A DNA stretch of 64,000 nucleotides from Microlunatus capsulatus (GTDB lineage: Bacteria > Actinomycetota > Actinomycetes > Propionibacteriales > Propionibacteriaceae): assembly GCF_017876495.1 (NCBI RefSeq), contig NZ_JAGIOB010000001.1:2232001-2296000 (forward strand), written 5' to 3'. Positions 1-9,178 of the stretch are shown piece by piece. The number at the start of each line of letters is the position of its first letter. The first letter of the stretch is position 1. Below the pieces are notes generated by a model that was not told where the DNA came from, did no database searches, and was given only the letters and a program-made list of their open reading frames with translations. The position numbers were made by a program, and so were the translations under genes.

Positions 1-858
1 CTGCCCGGCGGGATCGCGCTGGTGCTGTTCCACTACGTGCCGCTGCTGGGCAACGTGATCGCGTTCCAGGACTACCAGCCCTACCTCGGCATCACCGAGG
101 CCGAGTTCGTCGGCTTCACGAACTTCTCGTTCCTCTGGGACGGGAACGCCGATTTCCTCAACGCGCTCTACAACACCGTCATCCTGACGATCATCCAGAC
201 GGTGCTGGTGTTCCCCATCCCGCTGGCCCTGGCGCTGCTGCTCAACAGCCTCGCCGGTGAGCGGCTGAAGCGGACGCTGCAGTCGATCCTCTACCTGCCG
301 CACTTCCTGTCCTGGGTGATCGTGGTCGCGCTGTTCCAGCAGATGCTGGGCAATGCGGGCATGCTCAACACCTTCCTGGTGCAGCACGACCTGCCGATCA
401 TCCAGATCATCGGCGTGCCGGAGCTGTTCAAGGCCCTGCTCACGTCGCAGGCGATCTGGAAGGACGCCGGCTGGGGCACGATCATCTTCCTGGCCGCGAT
501 CTCGCGGATCGACCAGGAGCAGTACGAGGCGGCCGCCGTCGACGGCGCGAACGCCCGCCAGCGGATGTTCAGCATCACCCTGCCGGCCCTCAAGGGCCTG
601 TTCATCCTGCTGCTGATCCTGCGCCTGGGCAGCAGCCTCTCGGTCGGCTTCGAGCAGATCGTGCTGCAGCAGGGCCCGGTGGGCCTGCAGGCCAGCGAGG
701 TGCTGGACACCTGGGTCTACAACTACGGCATCCTCGGCGGGAACTGGGGTGTCTCGGCCGCCGCCGGCCTGGTCAAGGGCCTGGTGGGCGTGCTCTTGGT
801 GATCGGGGCCAACAAGCTGGCCCACGCGTTCGGCGAGCGAGGGGTGTACGAGAAGTGA
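1..858 (+). CDS. Sugar ABC transporter permease, LplB-like (5' end missing)
   Basis: Membrane permease of a binding-protein-dependent carbohydrate importer. The frame is open from base 1, and the first residues (LPGGIALVLF) already resemble the first transmembrane segment of LplB-type permeases, so only a short N-terminus is missing; 285 residues are visible. Hydrophobic segments run through the protein. The EAA loop that contacts the ATPase is present (EQYEAAAVDGA, then LPALKGLF). It overlaps the next permease by four bases (GTGA), so the two are translationally coupled. The LplB/YtcP permease pairing with a long Tat-type binding protein is typical of oligosaccharide importers whose ATPase is encoded elsewhere, often a shared MsmK/UgpC-type subunit. 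The substrate cannot be read from the sequence. Confidence 0.93.
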   Translation: MPGGIALVLFHYVPLLGNVIAFQDYQPYLGITEAEFVGFTNFSFLWDGNADFLNALYNTVILTIIQTVLVFPIPLALALLLNSLAGERLKRTLQSILYLPHFLSWVIVVALFQQMLGNAGMLNTFLVQHDLPIIQIIGVPELFKALLTSQAIWKDAGWGTIIFLAAISRIDQEQYEAAAVDGANARQRMFSITLPALKGLFILLLILRLGSSLSVGFEQIVLQQGPVGLQASEVLDTWVYNYGILGGNWGVSAAAGLVKGLVGVLLVIGANKLAHAFGERGVYEK

Positions 859-1802
859 CCACGATCGAGAACGCCACCATCGGCGACGACACCGAGAACA
901 AGGCCGTCCGCAGCGACGGTAAGCGGCCGCCGTGGATGGAGAAGCCCTCCACGTTGACGCAGGTCGTCAAGTTCATCGCGCTGGCCGTGGCCGTCGCGCT
1001 GGTGATCATCCCGTTCTGGTCGGTGATCGCCACCTCGCTGGCCGACCAGCAGACGATCAACGAGTCCGGCGGCGGGATGGTCATGTGGCCGGGCGGCATC
1101 AGCCTGGACGCCTACGCCGCCGTGCTCTCGGGCGGCGTCGTGACCCGCGCGGTGATCATCTCCGTCGGCATCACGGTGATCGGCACGCTGCTCTCGCTGG
1201 CCGCCACGGCCGGCCTGGCCTACTGGCTCTCCCGGCCGGGCGCCCCCGGCGCCAAGCCGGTGCTGATGCTGGTGCTCGGCGCCGTGCTGTTCTCCCCCGG
1301 CCTGATCCCCAGCTACCTGGTGGTCAAGGAGTTCAACCTCCTCGACTCGCTGTGGTCGCTGATCCTGCCGGTGCTGGTCAACGCCTTCAACGTCATCGTC
1401 ATGCGGGCGTTCTTCCAGGAGCTGCCGCAGGAGCTGTTCGAGTCGGCGGCCATCGACGGCGCCAGCTCGGCGACGGTGCTGTTCAAGATCGTCCTGCCGC
1501 TGTCCAAGGCCGTGTTCGCGGTGATCGGGCTCTTCTACGCCGTCGCCTACTGGAACGCCTTCTTCAACGCGCTGCTCTACATCCAGTCCAGCGACAAGTG
1601 GCCGATGGCCCTGGTGCTGCGCACCTACGTCGTCAACCAGAGCACGATCGGCGGCGACCAGGTCTCGGCCGAGGTGCTGCCGCCCCAGCTGCCGCTGCAG
1701 ATGGCGATCCTCGTGATCGCCATCGTGCCGATCCTCATGCTCTACCCCTTCCTGCAGCGCCACTTCGCGAAGGGCGTGATGATCGGCGCCGTCAAGGGCT
1801 GA
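855..1802 (+). CDS. Carbohydrate ABC transporter permease, YtcP-like
   Basis: Second permease of the importer, 315 residues, starting at a GTG that overlaps the stop of the first permease. An N-terminal cytoplasmic stretch of about 45 residues precedes the first membrane segment (VVKFIALAVAVALVIIPFW). The EAA loop is clear (ELFESAAIDGASSATVLF, then LPLSKAVFAV). The C-terminal residues KGVMIGAVKG match the usual ending of this family (KGxxxGxxKG). It presumably forms a heterodimer with the upstream permease. About 130 bases separate it from the binding-protein gene. Confidence 0.94.
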   Translation: MTTIENATIGDDTENKAVRSDGKRPPWMEKPSTLTQVVKFIALAVAVALVIIPFWSVIATSLADQQTINESGGGMVMWPGGISLDAYAAVLSGGVVTRAVIISVGITVIGTLLSLAATAGLAYWLSRPGAPGAKPVLMLVLGAVLFSPGLIPSYLVVKEFNLLDSLWSLILPVLVNAFNVIVMRAFFQELPQELFESAAIDGASSATVLFKIVLPLSKAVFAVIGLFYAVAYWNAFFNALLYIQSSDKWPMALVLRTYVVNQSTIGGDQVSAEVLPPQLPLQMAILVIAIVPILMLYPFLQRHFAKGVMIGAVKG

Positions 1803-1917
1803 CGCCGACCCCGGCCGGGACCCCCGGCCGCCCGACCACGACCCCCGACCGGCGTCCGCGCCGGCCGGAGCGCACCACCGACACCCACCCCGAGGACGAG
1901 GACCCGACCCCTGTCGG

Positions 1918-1930
1918 ATCAAGGAGGATC
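1918..1930 (+). promoter_or_regulatory. Strong ribosome binding site before the binding-protein gene
   Basis: AAGGAGG lies a few bases before the ATG at 1932 and is one of the best Shine-Dalgarno matches in the window. It fits the need to make binding protein in excess over the permeases of the same operon. Confidence 0.7.
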
Positions 1931-1931
1931 C

Positions 1932-3602
1932 ATGACCACCAGTGCATTCAGCCGGCGGAAGCTGCTGGCCGGAGCCGGCGGCGCCGCCGCCCTGATCGGC
2001 AGCGGCAGCCTGACCGCGTGCGGCGGAGGCGGCGCCGGGGGCAGCGGCGGCAACGCGGCGAGCGTCAACGCCGCTGTCGGCCTGCCCACCTATGTGCCCT
2101 ACACCGGGCTGAAGCCCGACCTGCCCGGCACCGAGCAGGGCGTCGACCCGGCGTTCCGCAACTTCCCGCAGGACAACCCGAAGTCCGTCCCCGAGAAGCC
2201 CGGCTCGGGCGGCACCCTCACCGGCATGGCGAACATCTACTTCGCCGTCCCGCCGGGTCCGGACCGCAACAGCTACTGGAAGGGCCTCAACGAGCGGCTC
2301 GGCGTCGAGCTCGACCTGCAGATGGTCAGCAACGCCGACTACCTGCAGAAGTTCCCGACGACCATCGCCGGCAACGACCTGCCCGACATGCTGCAGGTGC
2401 CCAACGGCGCCCCGCCGCCCGTGCCGAACATGCCGCAGCTGCTCGACAAGCGGTTCACCAACCTCACCGAGCACCTCTCCGGCGACGCGGTCAAGGACTA
2501 CCCCAACCTGGCCAACCTGCCCACCCGCAGCTGGAAGGCCGCCGTCTACAACGGCGGCATCTACGGCATCCCGATCCCCCGCGGCGCCATCGGCTCGTAC
2601 CACTTCATCCGCAAGGACCTCTTCGACGCCGCCGGCGTCTCGACCGAGCCCAAGACCTACGAGGAGCTCGTCGAGACCACCAAGGCGCTGACGGACCCGA
2701 AGAAGCGCCGCTGGGCGTTCGGGCTGTTCAACCAGCCCCGCCAGCTGCTGGGCCGGATGAACGAGGAGCCGAACGTCTGGGCGGAGGAGGGCGGCAAGCT
2801 CACCCACGTCTACGAGACCGACAACTACGCCAAGACCGTCGACGACCTCATCACGATGTGGAAGTCGGGGGTCATGCACCCGGACTCCTTCAACCCGGCC
2901 CAGCCGTTCAAGCAGCTGTTCAACGCCGGCACGGTGGCCATCAACGCGGCCGACGGCTACCCGGGCTGGACGCAGTACATCCTCGACAACGCCTCGAACC
3001 CCGACTTCGAGCTGGGCCTGATGCCCATCTACAAGCGCGACGGCAGCGAGCTGGCCGCCTGGAACCTCGGCAGCGGCTTCTTCTCCACCACCCTGCTCAA
3101 GAAGCAGGACGATCCGGAGAAGATCAAGGAGATCCTGCGCGTCCTCAACTACCTCGCCGCGCCGTTCGGCACCGAGGAGTACAAGTACCGCCTCTACGGC
3201 GAGGAGGGCGTGGACCACACGGTCGACAGCGCGGGGAACCCGGTGCTGTCCAAGACCGGCACCGCGAACACGGTCATCCCCATCCGCTACCTGGCGGACA
3301 GCCCCTACACGATCTACATGCCGGGCCGGCCGCAGGACGCCGACACCCAGCACGCCTACCAGTCGAAGGAGGTGCCCACGGGCATCGACAACCCGACGAT
3401 CGGGCTCTACTCGAACACCGCGTCGAGCAAGAACGCGACGGCGGACAAGGCGTTCACCGACGGCGTCAACGACATCGTCCAGGGCCGCCGGCAGCCGTCG
3501 GAGCTGAAGAACCTCGTCAGCACCTGGAAGAGCGCCGTCGGCGACGCGATGCGCAAGGAGTACGAGGAGCAGCTGCAGACCGTCGGGGCCACCCCCGGGT
3601 GA
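1932..3602 (+). CDS. Extracellular sugar-binding lipoprotein of the ABC importer (LplA-like)
   Basis: 556-residue solute-binding protein. The N-terminus combines a twin-arginine motif (SRRKLLAG) with a lipobox (LTAC, Cys near residue 30), so it is probably a Tat-exported lipoprotein; a glycine- and serine-rich linker follows. At over 500 residues it is longer than ordinary sugar-binding proteins and in the range of LplA-type proteins that bind larger oligosaccharides. It lies after the two permeases, and its stop overlaps the next start, tying the unknown downstream protein to the same uptake system. Confidence 0.9.
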   Translation: MTTSAFSRRKLLAGAGGAAALIGSGSLTACGGGGAGGSGGNAASVNAAVGLPTYVPYTGLKPDLPGTEQGVDPAFRNFPQDNPKSVPEKPGSGGTLTGMANIYFAVPPGPDRNSYWKGLNERLGVELDLQMVSNADYLQKFPTTIAGNDLPDMLQVPNGAPPPVPNMPQLLDKRFTNLTEHLSGDAVKDYPNLANLPTRSWKAAVYNGGIYGIPIPRGAIGSYHFIRKDLFDAAGVSTEPKTYEELVETTKALTDPKKRRWAFGLFNQPRQLLGRMNEEPNVWAEEGGKLTHVYETDNYAKTVDDLITMWKSGVMHPDSFNPAQPFKQLFNAGTVAINAADGYPGWTQYILDNASNPDFELGLMPIYKRDGSELAAWNLGSGFFSTTLLKKQDDPEKIKEILRVLNYLAAPFGTEEYKYRLYGEEGVDHTVDSAGNPVLSKTGTANTVIPIRYLADSPYTIYMPGRPQDADTQHAYQSKEVPTGIDNPTIGLYSNTASSKNATADKAFTDGVNDIVQGRRQPSELKNLVSTWKSAVGDAMRKEYEEQLQTVGATPG

Positions 3603-5356
3603 CCGACCTGCCCTCCCCCCTCGGGCTGCTGGAGGCCGGGGTGTCCGCCTGGGCACCCCACCTCCAGTCCGACGGGACCCTGCACGACCCGGTGCTCGAC
3701 GCCCCGACCCAGTACGGCACGGCCTACCTCGCGTGGTGCTGCGCCGTGCTGGGCACCCGGCCCGACGCCGCCGACGGCCCGGTCCAGCGCGACCGGGCCG
3801 TCCGGGCGATGGCCGCCGCGCTCGCCCACACCGCCGACCCGTCGCGGCCCCCGCACGCCTCCGGGTTCGACCGCCGGACGCTCAGCGTCACCGGCCGGCT
3901 CAACCACCGCGACTTCACCTGGCCGCCGCTGCTCAAGACCCGCCGCGCGCTGGCCGCCGCGGGTGTCGCGCTCGACCCGGACGTCGACGTGCAGGTCGCC
4001 GGCGTCGACGTCGAGACCGCCTTCCGCGCCCGCCCGCCGTCCAACTGGGCCGCGGTCTGGATGAGCGGGGAGCTCCTGCGGGTGCAGGCCGGGCTGGCCC
4101 CCACCACCCCCGCGCAGCTCGACGACTGGGTCGACGTCTTCTTCGCCGGCGGCGAGGTGGGCCTGGACCTGGAGCTGGGCCTCTACGTCGAGCGCGGGCT
4201 GCCCAACGCCTACGACCTCTTCACCCGGCTGCACCTCACCGACCTGCTGGTCCAGGGCTACGACGGCCGCAACCGCGAACGGCTCGTCGCCTTCCTCAGC
4301 ACCGGCCTGCGCCGCAGCCTGGACCTGCAGCTCTCCGACGGCTCGATGGCCTCGGGCTACCGCAGCGCGGGCCAGACGTGGGTGCTGGGCGCCCAGGTCG
4401 CCCTGTTCACCGCCTCCCGCGTGCTGGGCCTGGGGTCCGACGCCGACCGGGAGGAGGCCCGTCTCGCCGCCTGGCGCGCCTACCGCGCGCTGGCCCTCGG
4501 CGTCCGGCCCGAGGGCGTGTTCTCGCCCGTCCAGAACGTGCTCCCGCCCGAGCTGCGGGTGGGCTACGAGGCCTACACCGCCGACGGCCACTACAGCCCG
4601 CTCGCGCTCGCCTTCCTGGCCGACGCGCTCGTCCACGGCTTCGGCGAGGACGAGCCGCCAGGAGCGGCCGAGCTGGACGCCCGGCCCGCCGTCGTCCGCG
4701 TCGAGGGGGCGCCGACCCACCGGGGTGCGGTGTCCCGGGGTCGGGTCTCGCTGGCCGTGCAGGCGGCCGCCGACCCCACCTACGACGCCAGCGGGCTCGT
4801 CGACCTGACCTTCGGCACCGGCCGCTCGCTGGTCTTCGTCAGCGCCGCCCGGCACCTCGAGGGCGGGCCCTGGCTGGTGCCGGGCCTGGCCCTGCGGGAC
4901 GAGCCGGGCGCGTCCCCGGTGACGCCGCCCGGACCGCTCCCCCGCCGGCTGGCCGCACCGCTGCGCGCCGAGGGCGACGTCGGCCTGGCCTTCACCGCGG
5001 CCTTCGACGACGGCGACCTGGCCGGCCGTGAGCACCGGTGGTCGGCGTCGCTGACCGGCAGCGGGGTGGACGTGGTCGAGACGGTGCCCGGCTGGTCCGG
5101 CCGGCGGACGCTGCTCGTGCCCTACCTGCACGACCGCGGCGACGGCGTCCCCACGGCGGTGACGCGCCTCGCCGACGGCGTCCGGTTCGCGCGCGGCGCC
5201 GAGTGGGTGGAGGTGCGCGTCGACGGCCCGCTGGAGCGCCGCAGCGTCCTGCCCGCGGGGTACGCCAACCGCCGCGGGCTCTGCGGCCTGGTCCGGCTGG
5301 ACCTCGCCGAGCCCGGGGAGACGCTGCGCTGGTCGGTCACCAGCGGCCCGGCCTGA
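3599..5356 (+). CDS. Uncharacterised protein of the sugar-uptake operon
   Basis: 585 residues from a GTG overlapping the stop of the binding-protein gene; I do not recognise the family. No signal peptide or membrane segment is visible, so it is probably cytoplasmic. The first two thirds look helical with aromatic-rich repeats (for example PPSNWAAVWMSGELL and YTADGHYSPLALAFLADAL), as in alpha/alpha-toroid carbohydrate enzymes. The last third looks beta-rich. That arrangement occurs in several polysaccharide lyases and glycoside hydrolases. With a long-oligosaccharide importer in the same operon, an intracellular glycan-processing role is plausible but is inference only. A 54-nt palindrome follows the stop. 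Confidence 0.8.
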   Translation: MTDLPSPLGLLEAGVSAWAPHLQSDGTLHDPVLDAPTQYGTAYLAWCCAVLGTRPDAADGPVQRDRAVRAMAAALAHTADPSRPPHASGFDRRTLSVTGRLNHRDFTWPPLLKTRRALAAAGVALDPDVDVQVAGVDVETAFRARPPSNWAAVWMSGELLRVQAGLAPTTPAQLDDWVDVFFAGGEVGLDLELGLYVERGLPNAYDLFTRLHLTDLLVQGYDGRNRERLVAFLSTGLRRSLDLQLSDGSMASGYRSAGQTWVLGAQVALFTASRVLGLGSDADREEARLAAWRAYRALALGVRPEGVFSPVQNVLPPELRVGYEAYTADGHYSPLALAFLADALVHGFGEDEPPGAAELDARPAVVRVEGAPTHRGAVSRGRVSLAVQAAADPTYDASGLVDLTFGTGRSLVFVSAARHLEGGPWLVPGLALRDEPGASPVTPPGPLPRRLAAPLRAEGDVGLAFTAAFDDGDLAGREHRWSASLTGSGVDVVETVPGWSGRRTLLVPYLHDRGDGVPTAVTRLADGVRFARGAEWVEVRVDGPLERRSVLPAGYANRRGLCGLVRLDLAEPGETLRWSVTSGPA

Positions 5357-5360
5357 CGGG

Positions 5361-5414
5361 CCGAGTTGTCAGAGCTGAGTTGACCCCCGGGTCAACAGAC
5401 GTCTGACAACTCGG
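5361..5414. repeat. 54-nt palindromic element, copy A (convergent junction)
   Basis: Near-perfect palindrome of 54 nt: outer arms CCGAGTTGTCAGA and TCTGACAACTCGG, inner arms GTTGACC and GGTCAAC around a small GC loop. It lies between the convergent sugar operon and dehydrogenase genes, so it may act as a bidirectional terminator. Copies of exactly the same length occur at 17964, 28504 and 55757. Confidence 0.9.
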
Positions 5415-5427
5415 GAGGCCGCGACCC

Positions 5428-6432
5428 TCAAGCCATCCGGGCCAGGTCCTCCAGCAGCACCGGGTGCCGGGGCGGGGCGCCGGCGGCGAGGTGCTCCACC
5501 TCGTCGAGGGCCAGCGCGGCCATCCGGTGCAGCTCGTTGCCCATCGAGCCCGCGATGTGCGGGGTGAGCAGCACGTTGGGCAGGGTGAACAGCTCGTCGT
5601 CGGGTTCCAGCGGCTCGGGGTCGGTGACGTCGAGCATGGCGCTGATCCGACCGCTGCGGAGCTCGCGGCGCAGGGCGTCGTGGTCGACGATCCGGCCGCG
5701 GGCGGTGTTGAGGAAGGTGGTGCCGTCGCGCATCGCGGCCAGCTGCGCGGCGCCGATCATTCCGACCGTGCCCGGCAGCAGCGGGGCGTGCAGCGAGACG
5801 ACGTCGGAGCGGGCCATCAGGGTGTCCAGGTCGACCAGCTCGGCGCCGAGCCGCGCGGCCTCGTCGGCGGTGACGGTGGGGTCGGCCAGCAGCAGCCGCA
5901 CGTCGAACGTCCGCAGCCGCTCGAGCACCCCGCGGCCGATCGTCGAGGCGCCGATGATGCCGACCACCCGGCCGTAGTTGCCCACCAGGGGCGCGTGCTC
6001 GTGGGCGGGCCGCGGCGTGCCGCTGGCGTAGCGGGCGCTGGCGCCCAGCAGGTCCTTGCCGGCCAGCAGGATCTGGGCCAGCGCGAACTCGACGACGGGC
6101 ACCGCGTTGGCCGCGGCCGCCGTCGTCACGGTGATCCCGCGCTCCCAGCAGACGGGGTCGACGTGGGCCTTGACGGTGCCGGCGGCGTGGGCGACGAGCC
6201 GCAGCCGCGGGAGCCGCTCCAGCGCGGCGGCGTCGACCCGCGGGCAGCCCCACCCGGTGAGCAGGACGTCCGCGGCGGCCAGGGCGTCGGCCGGGGCGGT
6301 CGCGAAGTCGGTGACCACGAGATCGGGGTCGCAGTCGGCCAGGTCGGTGAGCCGGGTGAGCAGCGCGGGCGGGAGCAGCGCGTCCCGCAGCCCCGCGCCG
6401 CGCATCGCCAGCACGACGACGGGACGGCTCAC
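5428..6432 (-). CDS. D-isomer-specific 2-hydroxyacid dehydrogenase
   Basis: 334-residue NAD(P)-dependent dehydrogenase of the D-2-hydroxyacid family, probably reducing a keto acid or oxidising a hydroxy acid. The Rossmann segment reads VVGIIGASTIGRG, with Ser in place of the usual second-position glycine pattern. Catalytic residues are visible: Arg in NTARGRIVD, Glu in DPEPL and His in LTPHIAGS. The start is the GTG at 6432, overlapping the stop of the sugar isomerase gene by four bases. Pairing with a xylose-isomerase-like protein and facing a sugar importer operon suggests sugar-derived acid catabolism. The substrate is unknown. Confidence 0.9.
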   Translation of the reverse strand: MSRPVVVLAMRGAGLRDALLPPALLTRLTDLADCDPDLVVTDFATAPADALAAADVLLTGWGCPRVDAAALERLPRLRLVAHAAGTVKAHVDPVCWERGITVTTAAAANAVPVVEFALAQILLAGKDLLGASARYASGTPRPAHEHAPLVGNYGRVVGIIGASTIGRGVLERLRTFDVRLLLADPTVTADEAARLGAELVDLDTLMARSDVVSLHAPLLPGTVGMIGAAQLAAMRDGTTFLNTARGRIVDHDALRRELRSGRISAMLDVTDPEPLEPDDELFTLPNVLLTPHIAGSMGNELHRMAALALDEVEHLAAGAPPRHPVLLEDLARMA

Positions 6433-7274
6433 GCCGCGAGCCCCACGGCGTCGGCCCAGCGGCGGAAGGAGGCGCTGGCGACCTCGAGCGGGGCGGCGTC
6501 GGGGTACCACATCCGCTCCCACTCCAGGCTGACGACGCCGTCGTAGCCCACCTCGGCGAGCAGCGCGGCGAAAGGGTCGAGCGGCAGGGTGCCCTCGCCC
6601 AGCGGTAGCGGCAGCGGGCGGCCGGGCAGGGACGCGTCCTTGACCTGGACCCAGCCGCGGCCGTTCTCCAGCCACGGGCGCAGCGCCGCCCAGGTGTCGG
6701 CCAGCGGCTCGCCGACCCGCCAGGGGTGCATGAGGTCCCAGACGGCGCCGACCACCGGGGACTGCACCCGGGCCAGCACGTCGGCGATGAGCGCGCCCGT
6801 CGGGTGCGAGTCGTGGGTCTCCAGCGCGGGCCGGACGCCGACCTCCTCGGCGAAGCCGGCGACGGCGTCCAGCCGGCGGGCGGCCCGGTCGGCGACCTCC
6901 TCGCGCGGCTCGATGAGGGTGGGCACGGTGTCGTAGGCGCAGGGCTCGGCCGGGGCCCCGGGGAACACGCGGACGAACGGCGCGCCGAGGTCGGCGGCCA
7001 GGTCCAGCGCGCCGACGAGGGCGCCCAGCACGACGTCGTCGGGGAGGTCGGAGCCCACCCGCACGTAGCTCGCGACACCGGTGATGGCGATCCCGGCGTC
7101 CGCGACGGCCGCGCGGAGGTCCCGGCGCTGCGCTCGCGTCATGGCCGGGTCGGCGAGCTCGCCGGCGCTGAGCCGCAGCTCGACCCCGCCGATGCCGGTC
7201 CGGCGCAGGGCGCCGAGCACCTGGTCGAGGTCCTCGCCGGGGGCACCGAGGGTGGAGGCGGACAGCATGACCAT
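6429..7274 (-). CDS. Sugar phosphate isomerase/epimerase (TIM barrel)
   Basis: 281 residues of the xylose isomerase-like TIM-barrel (AP endonuclease 2) superfamily. Metal-ligand candidates line the barrel: Glu near the N-terminal third (IEPRE), ALETHDSHPTG, VGAVWDLMHPWRVGE, and SLEWERMW at the end. Family members epimerise or isomerise sugars or inositol derivatives, or dehydrate them. First gene of a two-gene operon with the hydroxyacid dehydrogenase. A LacI-type operator lies about 50 bp upstream of its start, so it is probably under sugar-responsive repression. Confidence 0.85.
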   Translation of the reverse strand: MVMLSASTLGAPGEDLDQVLGALRRTGIGGVELRLSAGELADPAMTRAQRRDLRAAVADAGIAITGVASYVRVGSDLPDDVVLGALVGALDLAADLGAPFVRVFPGAPAEPCAYDTVPTLIEPREEVADRAARRLDAVAGFAEEVGVRPALETHDSHPTGALIADVLARVQSPVVGAVWDLMHPWRVGEPLADTWAALRPWLENGRGWVQVKDASLPGRPLPLPLGEGTLPLDPFAALLAEVGYDGVVSLEWERMWYPDAAPLEVASASFRRWADAVGLAA

Positions 7275-7323
7275 GCGGACCTCTTTCGTCGTCGACGGAT
7301 CTCGCGCTCACCCTACGGCGCGA

Positions 7324-7337
7324 GGGAAGCGCTTTCC
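7324..7337. promoter_or_regulatory. LacI-family operator
   Basis: GGGAAGCGCTTTCC is a 14-bp palindrome centred on the CG step with one mismatched pair. It matches the AAGCGCTT core bound by LacI-family sugar repressors. It sits between the sugar isomerase gene (minus strand) and cobG (plus strand). Functionally it fits the sugar genes. No LacI-type regulator is encoded in the window. Confidence 0.65.
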
Positions 7338-7398
7338 ACCGCTGGGGTGGGCGGACGACGGGCGGGCCGGGCCGTCGACGCGACTTACGATGGCGGGC

Positions 7399-8499
7399 GT
7401 GAACGAGGACCGCTGCCCCGGCGTGCTCCGGCCCCACCTGGCGGCCGACGGCGCGATGGTGCGCGTCCGGGTGCCCGGCGGCCAGACCACCGGGCCTGCC
7501 CTGGCCGCCCTCGGCCGGGCGGCGGCACGGCACGGCCGCGGCCTGCTCCAGCTGACCTCCCGGGCCGGCCTGCAGGTCCGGGGCCTGCCCGAGGACCTGC
7601 CCGACGCCTTCGAGGCCGAGGTCGCGGCGGCGGGCTTCCTGCCCTCGGCGACGCACGAGCGGGTCCGCAACGTCGTCGCCTCCCCGCTCACCGGGCTGCA
7701 CGGCGGGCTCGCCGACCTGCGCCCGCTGGTCCGCGCCCTCGACACCGCCCTGCAGGCCGACGCCGCCCTGGCGGGGCTGTCCGGCCGCTTCCTCCTCGGG
7801 CTCGACGACGGCCGCGGCGACGTCGCCGCCCTGGAGCCCGACCTCACCTACCGCGCCCTCGGGCCCGCGCACGGCCTGCTCGTCGTCGGCTCCGACCGCG
7901 GCCGGGTCGTCGCCCTCGACGACGCCGTCCCCGCCCTGCTGGCCCTGGCCCGCAACTTCGACGCCGCCCGCGCGGCCAGCGGGGTGTGGCGGGTCCGCGA
8001 GCTGCCGGCCTGGGTGGACGGCCTGGCCGGCTTCGCACCCGTCGACGTGCCGGTCGCGCCCGAGCCGCCGCTGGGCGTCGTCGGCGCGCACGCCGTCGTC
8101 GGGGTGCCGCTCGGCTTCCTCACCCCGGCCCAGCTGGCCGCCGTCGTCGCCGTGGCCGGGGACGGCGCCGTCGTCGTCACGCCGTGGCGCAGCCTCGTCG
8201 TCACCGGCGGGGCCGACCGGCTGGCGGCGCTGACCGGGGCCGGGCTGGTGGCCGACCCGACGTCGCCCTGGACGGCGCTCAGCGCCTGCGTCGGGGCGCC
8301 CTGGTGCGCGTCCGGCCGGGTCGACACCCAGCAGTTGCTGCGCTCGGTCGCGGACGAGGACCGGCGCTGGCCGCGGACCCACGTCAGCGGCTGCGAGCGG
8401 CGCTGCGGCGCACCCTCAGGCCCCCACCGCGACCTGGTCGCGCCGACCCGGGAGGCGCTGCTCGCCGTGGCCGCCGCCCCGCTGGTGGCCCATGTCTGA
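7399..8499 (+). CDS. cobG: Precorrin-3B synthase
   Basis: Oxygen-dependent ring-contraction enzyme of aerobic cobalamin synthesis, a siroheme and Fe-S protein of the nitrite/sulfite reductase family. The N-terminal ferredoxin-like half includes GLLQLTSRAGLQVRGL. Cluster cysteines appear as ACVGAPWCASG and HVSGCERRCGAPSGPHR near the C-terminus. I chose the GTG at 7399 because TACGAT at 7386-7391 forms a -10 box 7 nt before it, the leaderless pattern seen across this window; an in-frame ATG at 7390 is the alternative (369 residues). cobH starts inside its 3' end. CobG marks the oxygen-dependent route. Confidence 0.92.
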   Translation: MNEDRCPGVLRPHLAADGAMVRVRVPGGQTTGPALAALGRAAARHGRGLLQLTSRAGLQVRGLPEDLPDAFEAEVAAAGFLPSATHERVRNVVASPLTGLHGGLADLRPLVRALDTALQADAALAGLSGRFLLGLDDGRGDVAALEPDLTYRALGPAHGLLVVGSDRGRVVALDDAVPALLALARNFDAARAASGVWRVRELPAWVDGLAGFAPVDVPVAPEPPLGVVGAHAVVGVPLGFLTPAQLAAVVAVAGDGAVVVTPWRSLVVTGGADRLAALTGAGLVADPTSPWTALSACVGAPWCASGRVDTQQLLRSVADEDRRWPRTHVSGCERRCGAPSGPHRDLVAPTREALLAVAAAPLVAHV

Positions 8500-9178
8500 G
8501 GCGCCGCTGCCCGGGCCCCCGCGGTCGGACAGCCCGCCGGCACGGCTGTACGACTACGTCACCGACCCGGCCGAGATCTACCGCCGCTCGTTCGCCCAGG
8601 TGCGGGCCGAGGCCGACCTGTCGGGGCTGCCCGAGGACGCGAGGACCGTCGCCGTCCGGATGATCCACGCCAGCGGCGACCTCGAGCTGCCGCGCTCGCT
8701 CGCCCTGCACCCTCGGCTGGTCGCCGCGGCCCGCGGGGCGCTGGAGGGCGGCGCGACGATCTTCACCGACGCCTACATGATCGCCTCGGGCGTGACCCGC
8801 CGCCGGCTGCCCGCCGACAACGCCGTCCGCTGCCTGCTCGACGACCCGCGGGTGCCCGAGCGGGCCCGCGCCTGGTCGACCACCCGCTCCGCGGCCGCCG
8901 TCTCGTTCTGGGGCGAGGAGCTGGAGGGGGCGGTGGTGGCCATCGGCAACGCGCCGACCGCCCTGTTCCACCTGCTGGAGCAGGTCGCCGCCGGCGGCCC
9001 GCGGCCGGCCGCCGTGCTCGGCATCCCCGTCGGGTTCGTCGGCTCGGCGGAGTCCAAGGTCGCCCTGGTGGAGAACCCGTGGGACCTGCCCTACCTGGTG
9101 GTGCACGGGCGCCGGGGCGGGTCGGCGCTGTGCGCGTCGGCGATCAACGCCCTGGCGCAGGAGGAGGAGATCGCGTGA
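8492..9178 (+). CDS. cobH: Precorrin-8X methylmutase
   Basis: 228 residues; converts precorrin-8X to hydrogenobyrinate by a 1,5-methyl migration. The family motif with the catalytic histidine is present (RMIHASGDLELPRSL), as are ATIFTDAYMIASGV and the C-terminal GIPVGFVGSAESK. Starts 8 bases inside cobG and ends in a GTGA overlap with cobIJ, so the three genes form one translationally coupled unit. Confidence 0.96.
   Translation: MSEAPLPGPPRSDSPPARLYDYVTDPAEIYRRSFAQVRAEADLSGLPEDARTVAVRMIHASGDLELPRSLALHPRLVAAARGALEGGATIFTDAYMIASGVTRRRLPADNAVRCLLDDPRVPERARAWSTTRSAAAVSFWGEELEGAVVAIGNAPTALFHLLEQVAAGGPRPAAVLGIPVGFVGSAESKVALVENPWDLPYLVVHGRRGGSALCASAINALAQEEEIA

Noticed and set aside
723-3656. 977-codon open frame on the minus strand
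   Set aside because: Antisense to the permease and binding-protein genes; composition is Arg/Val/Gly-rich low-complexity typical of GC-rich shadow frames, with no recognisable domain.
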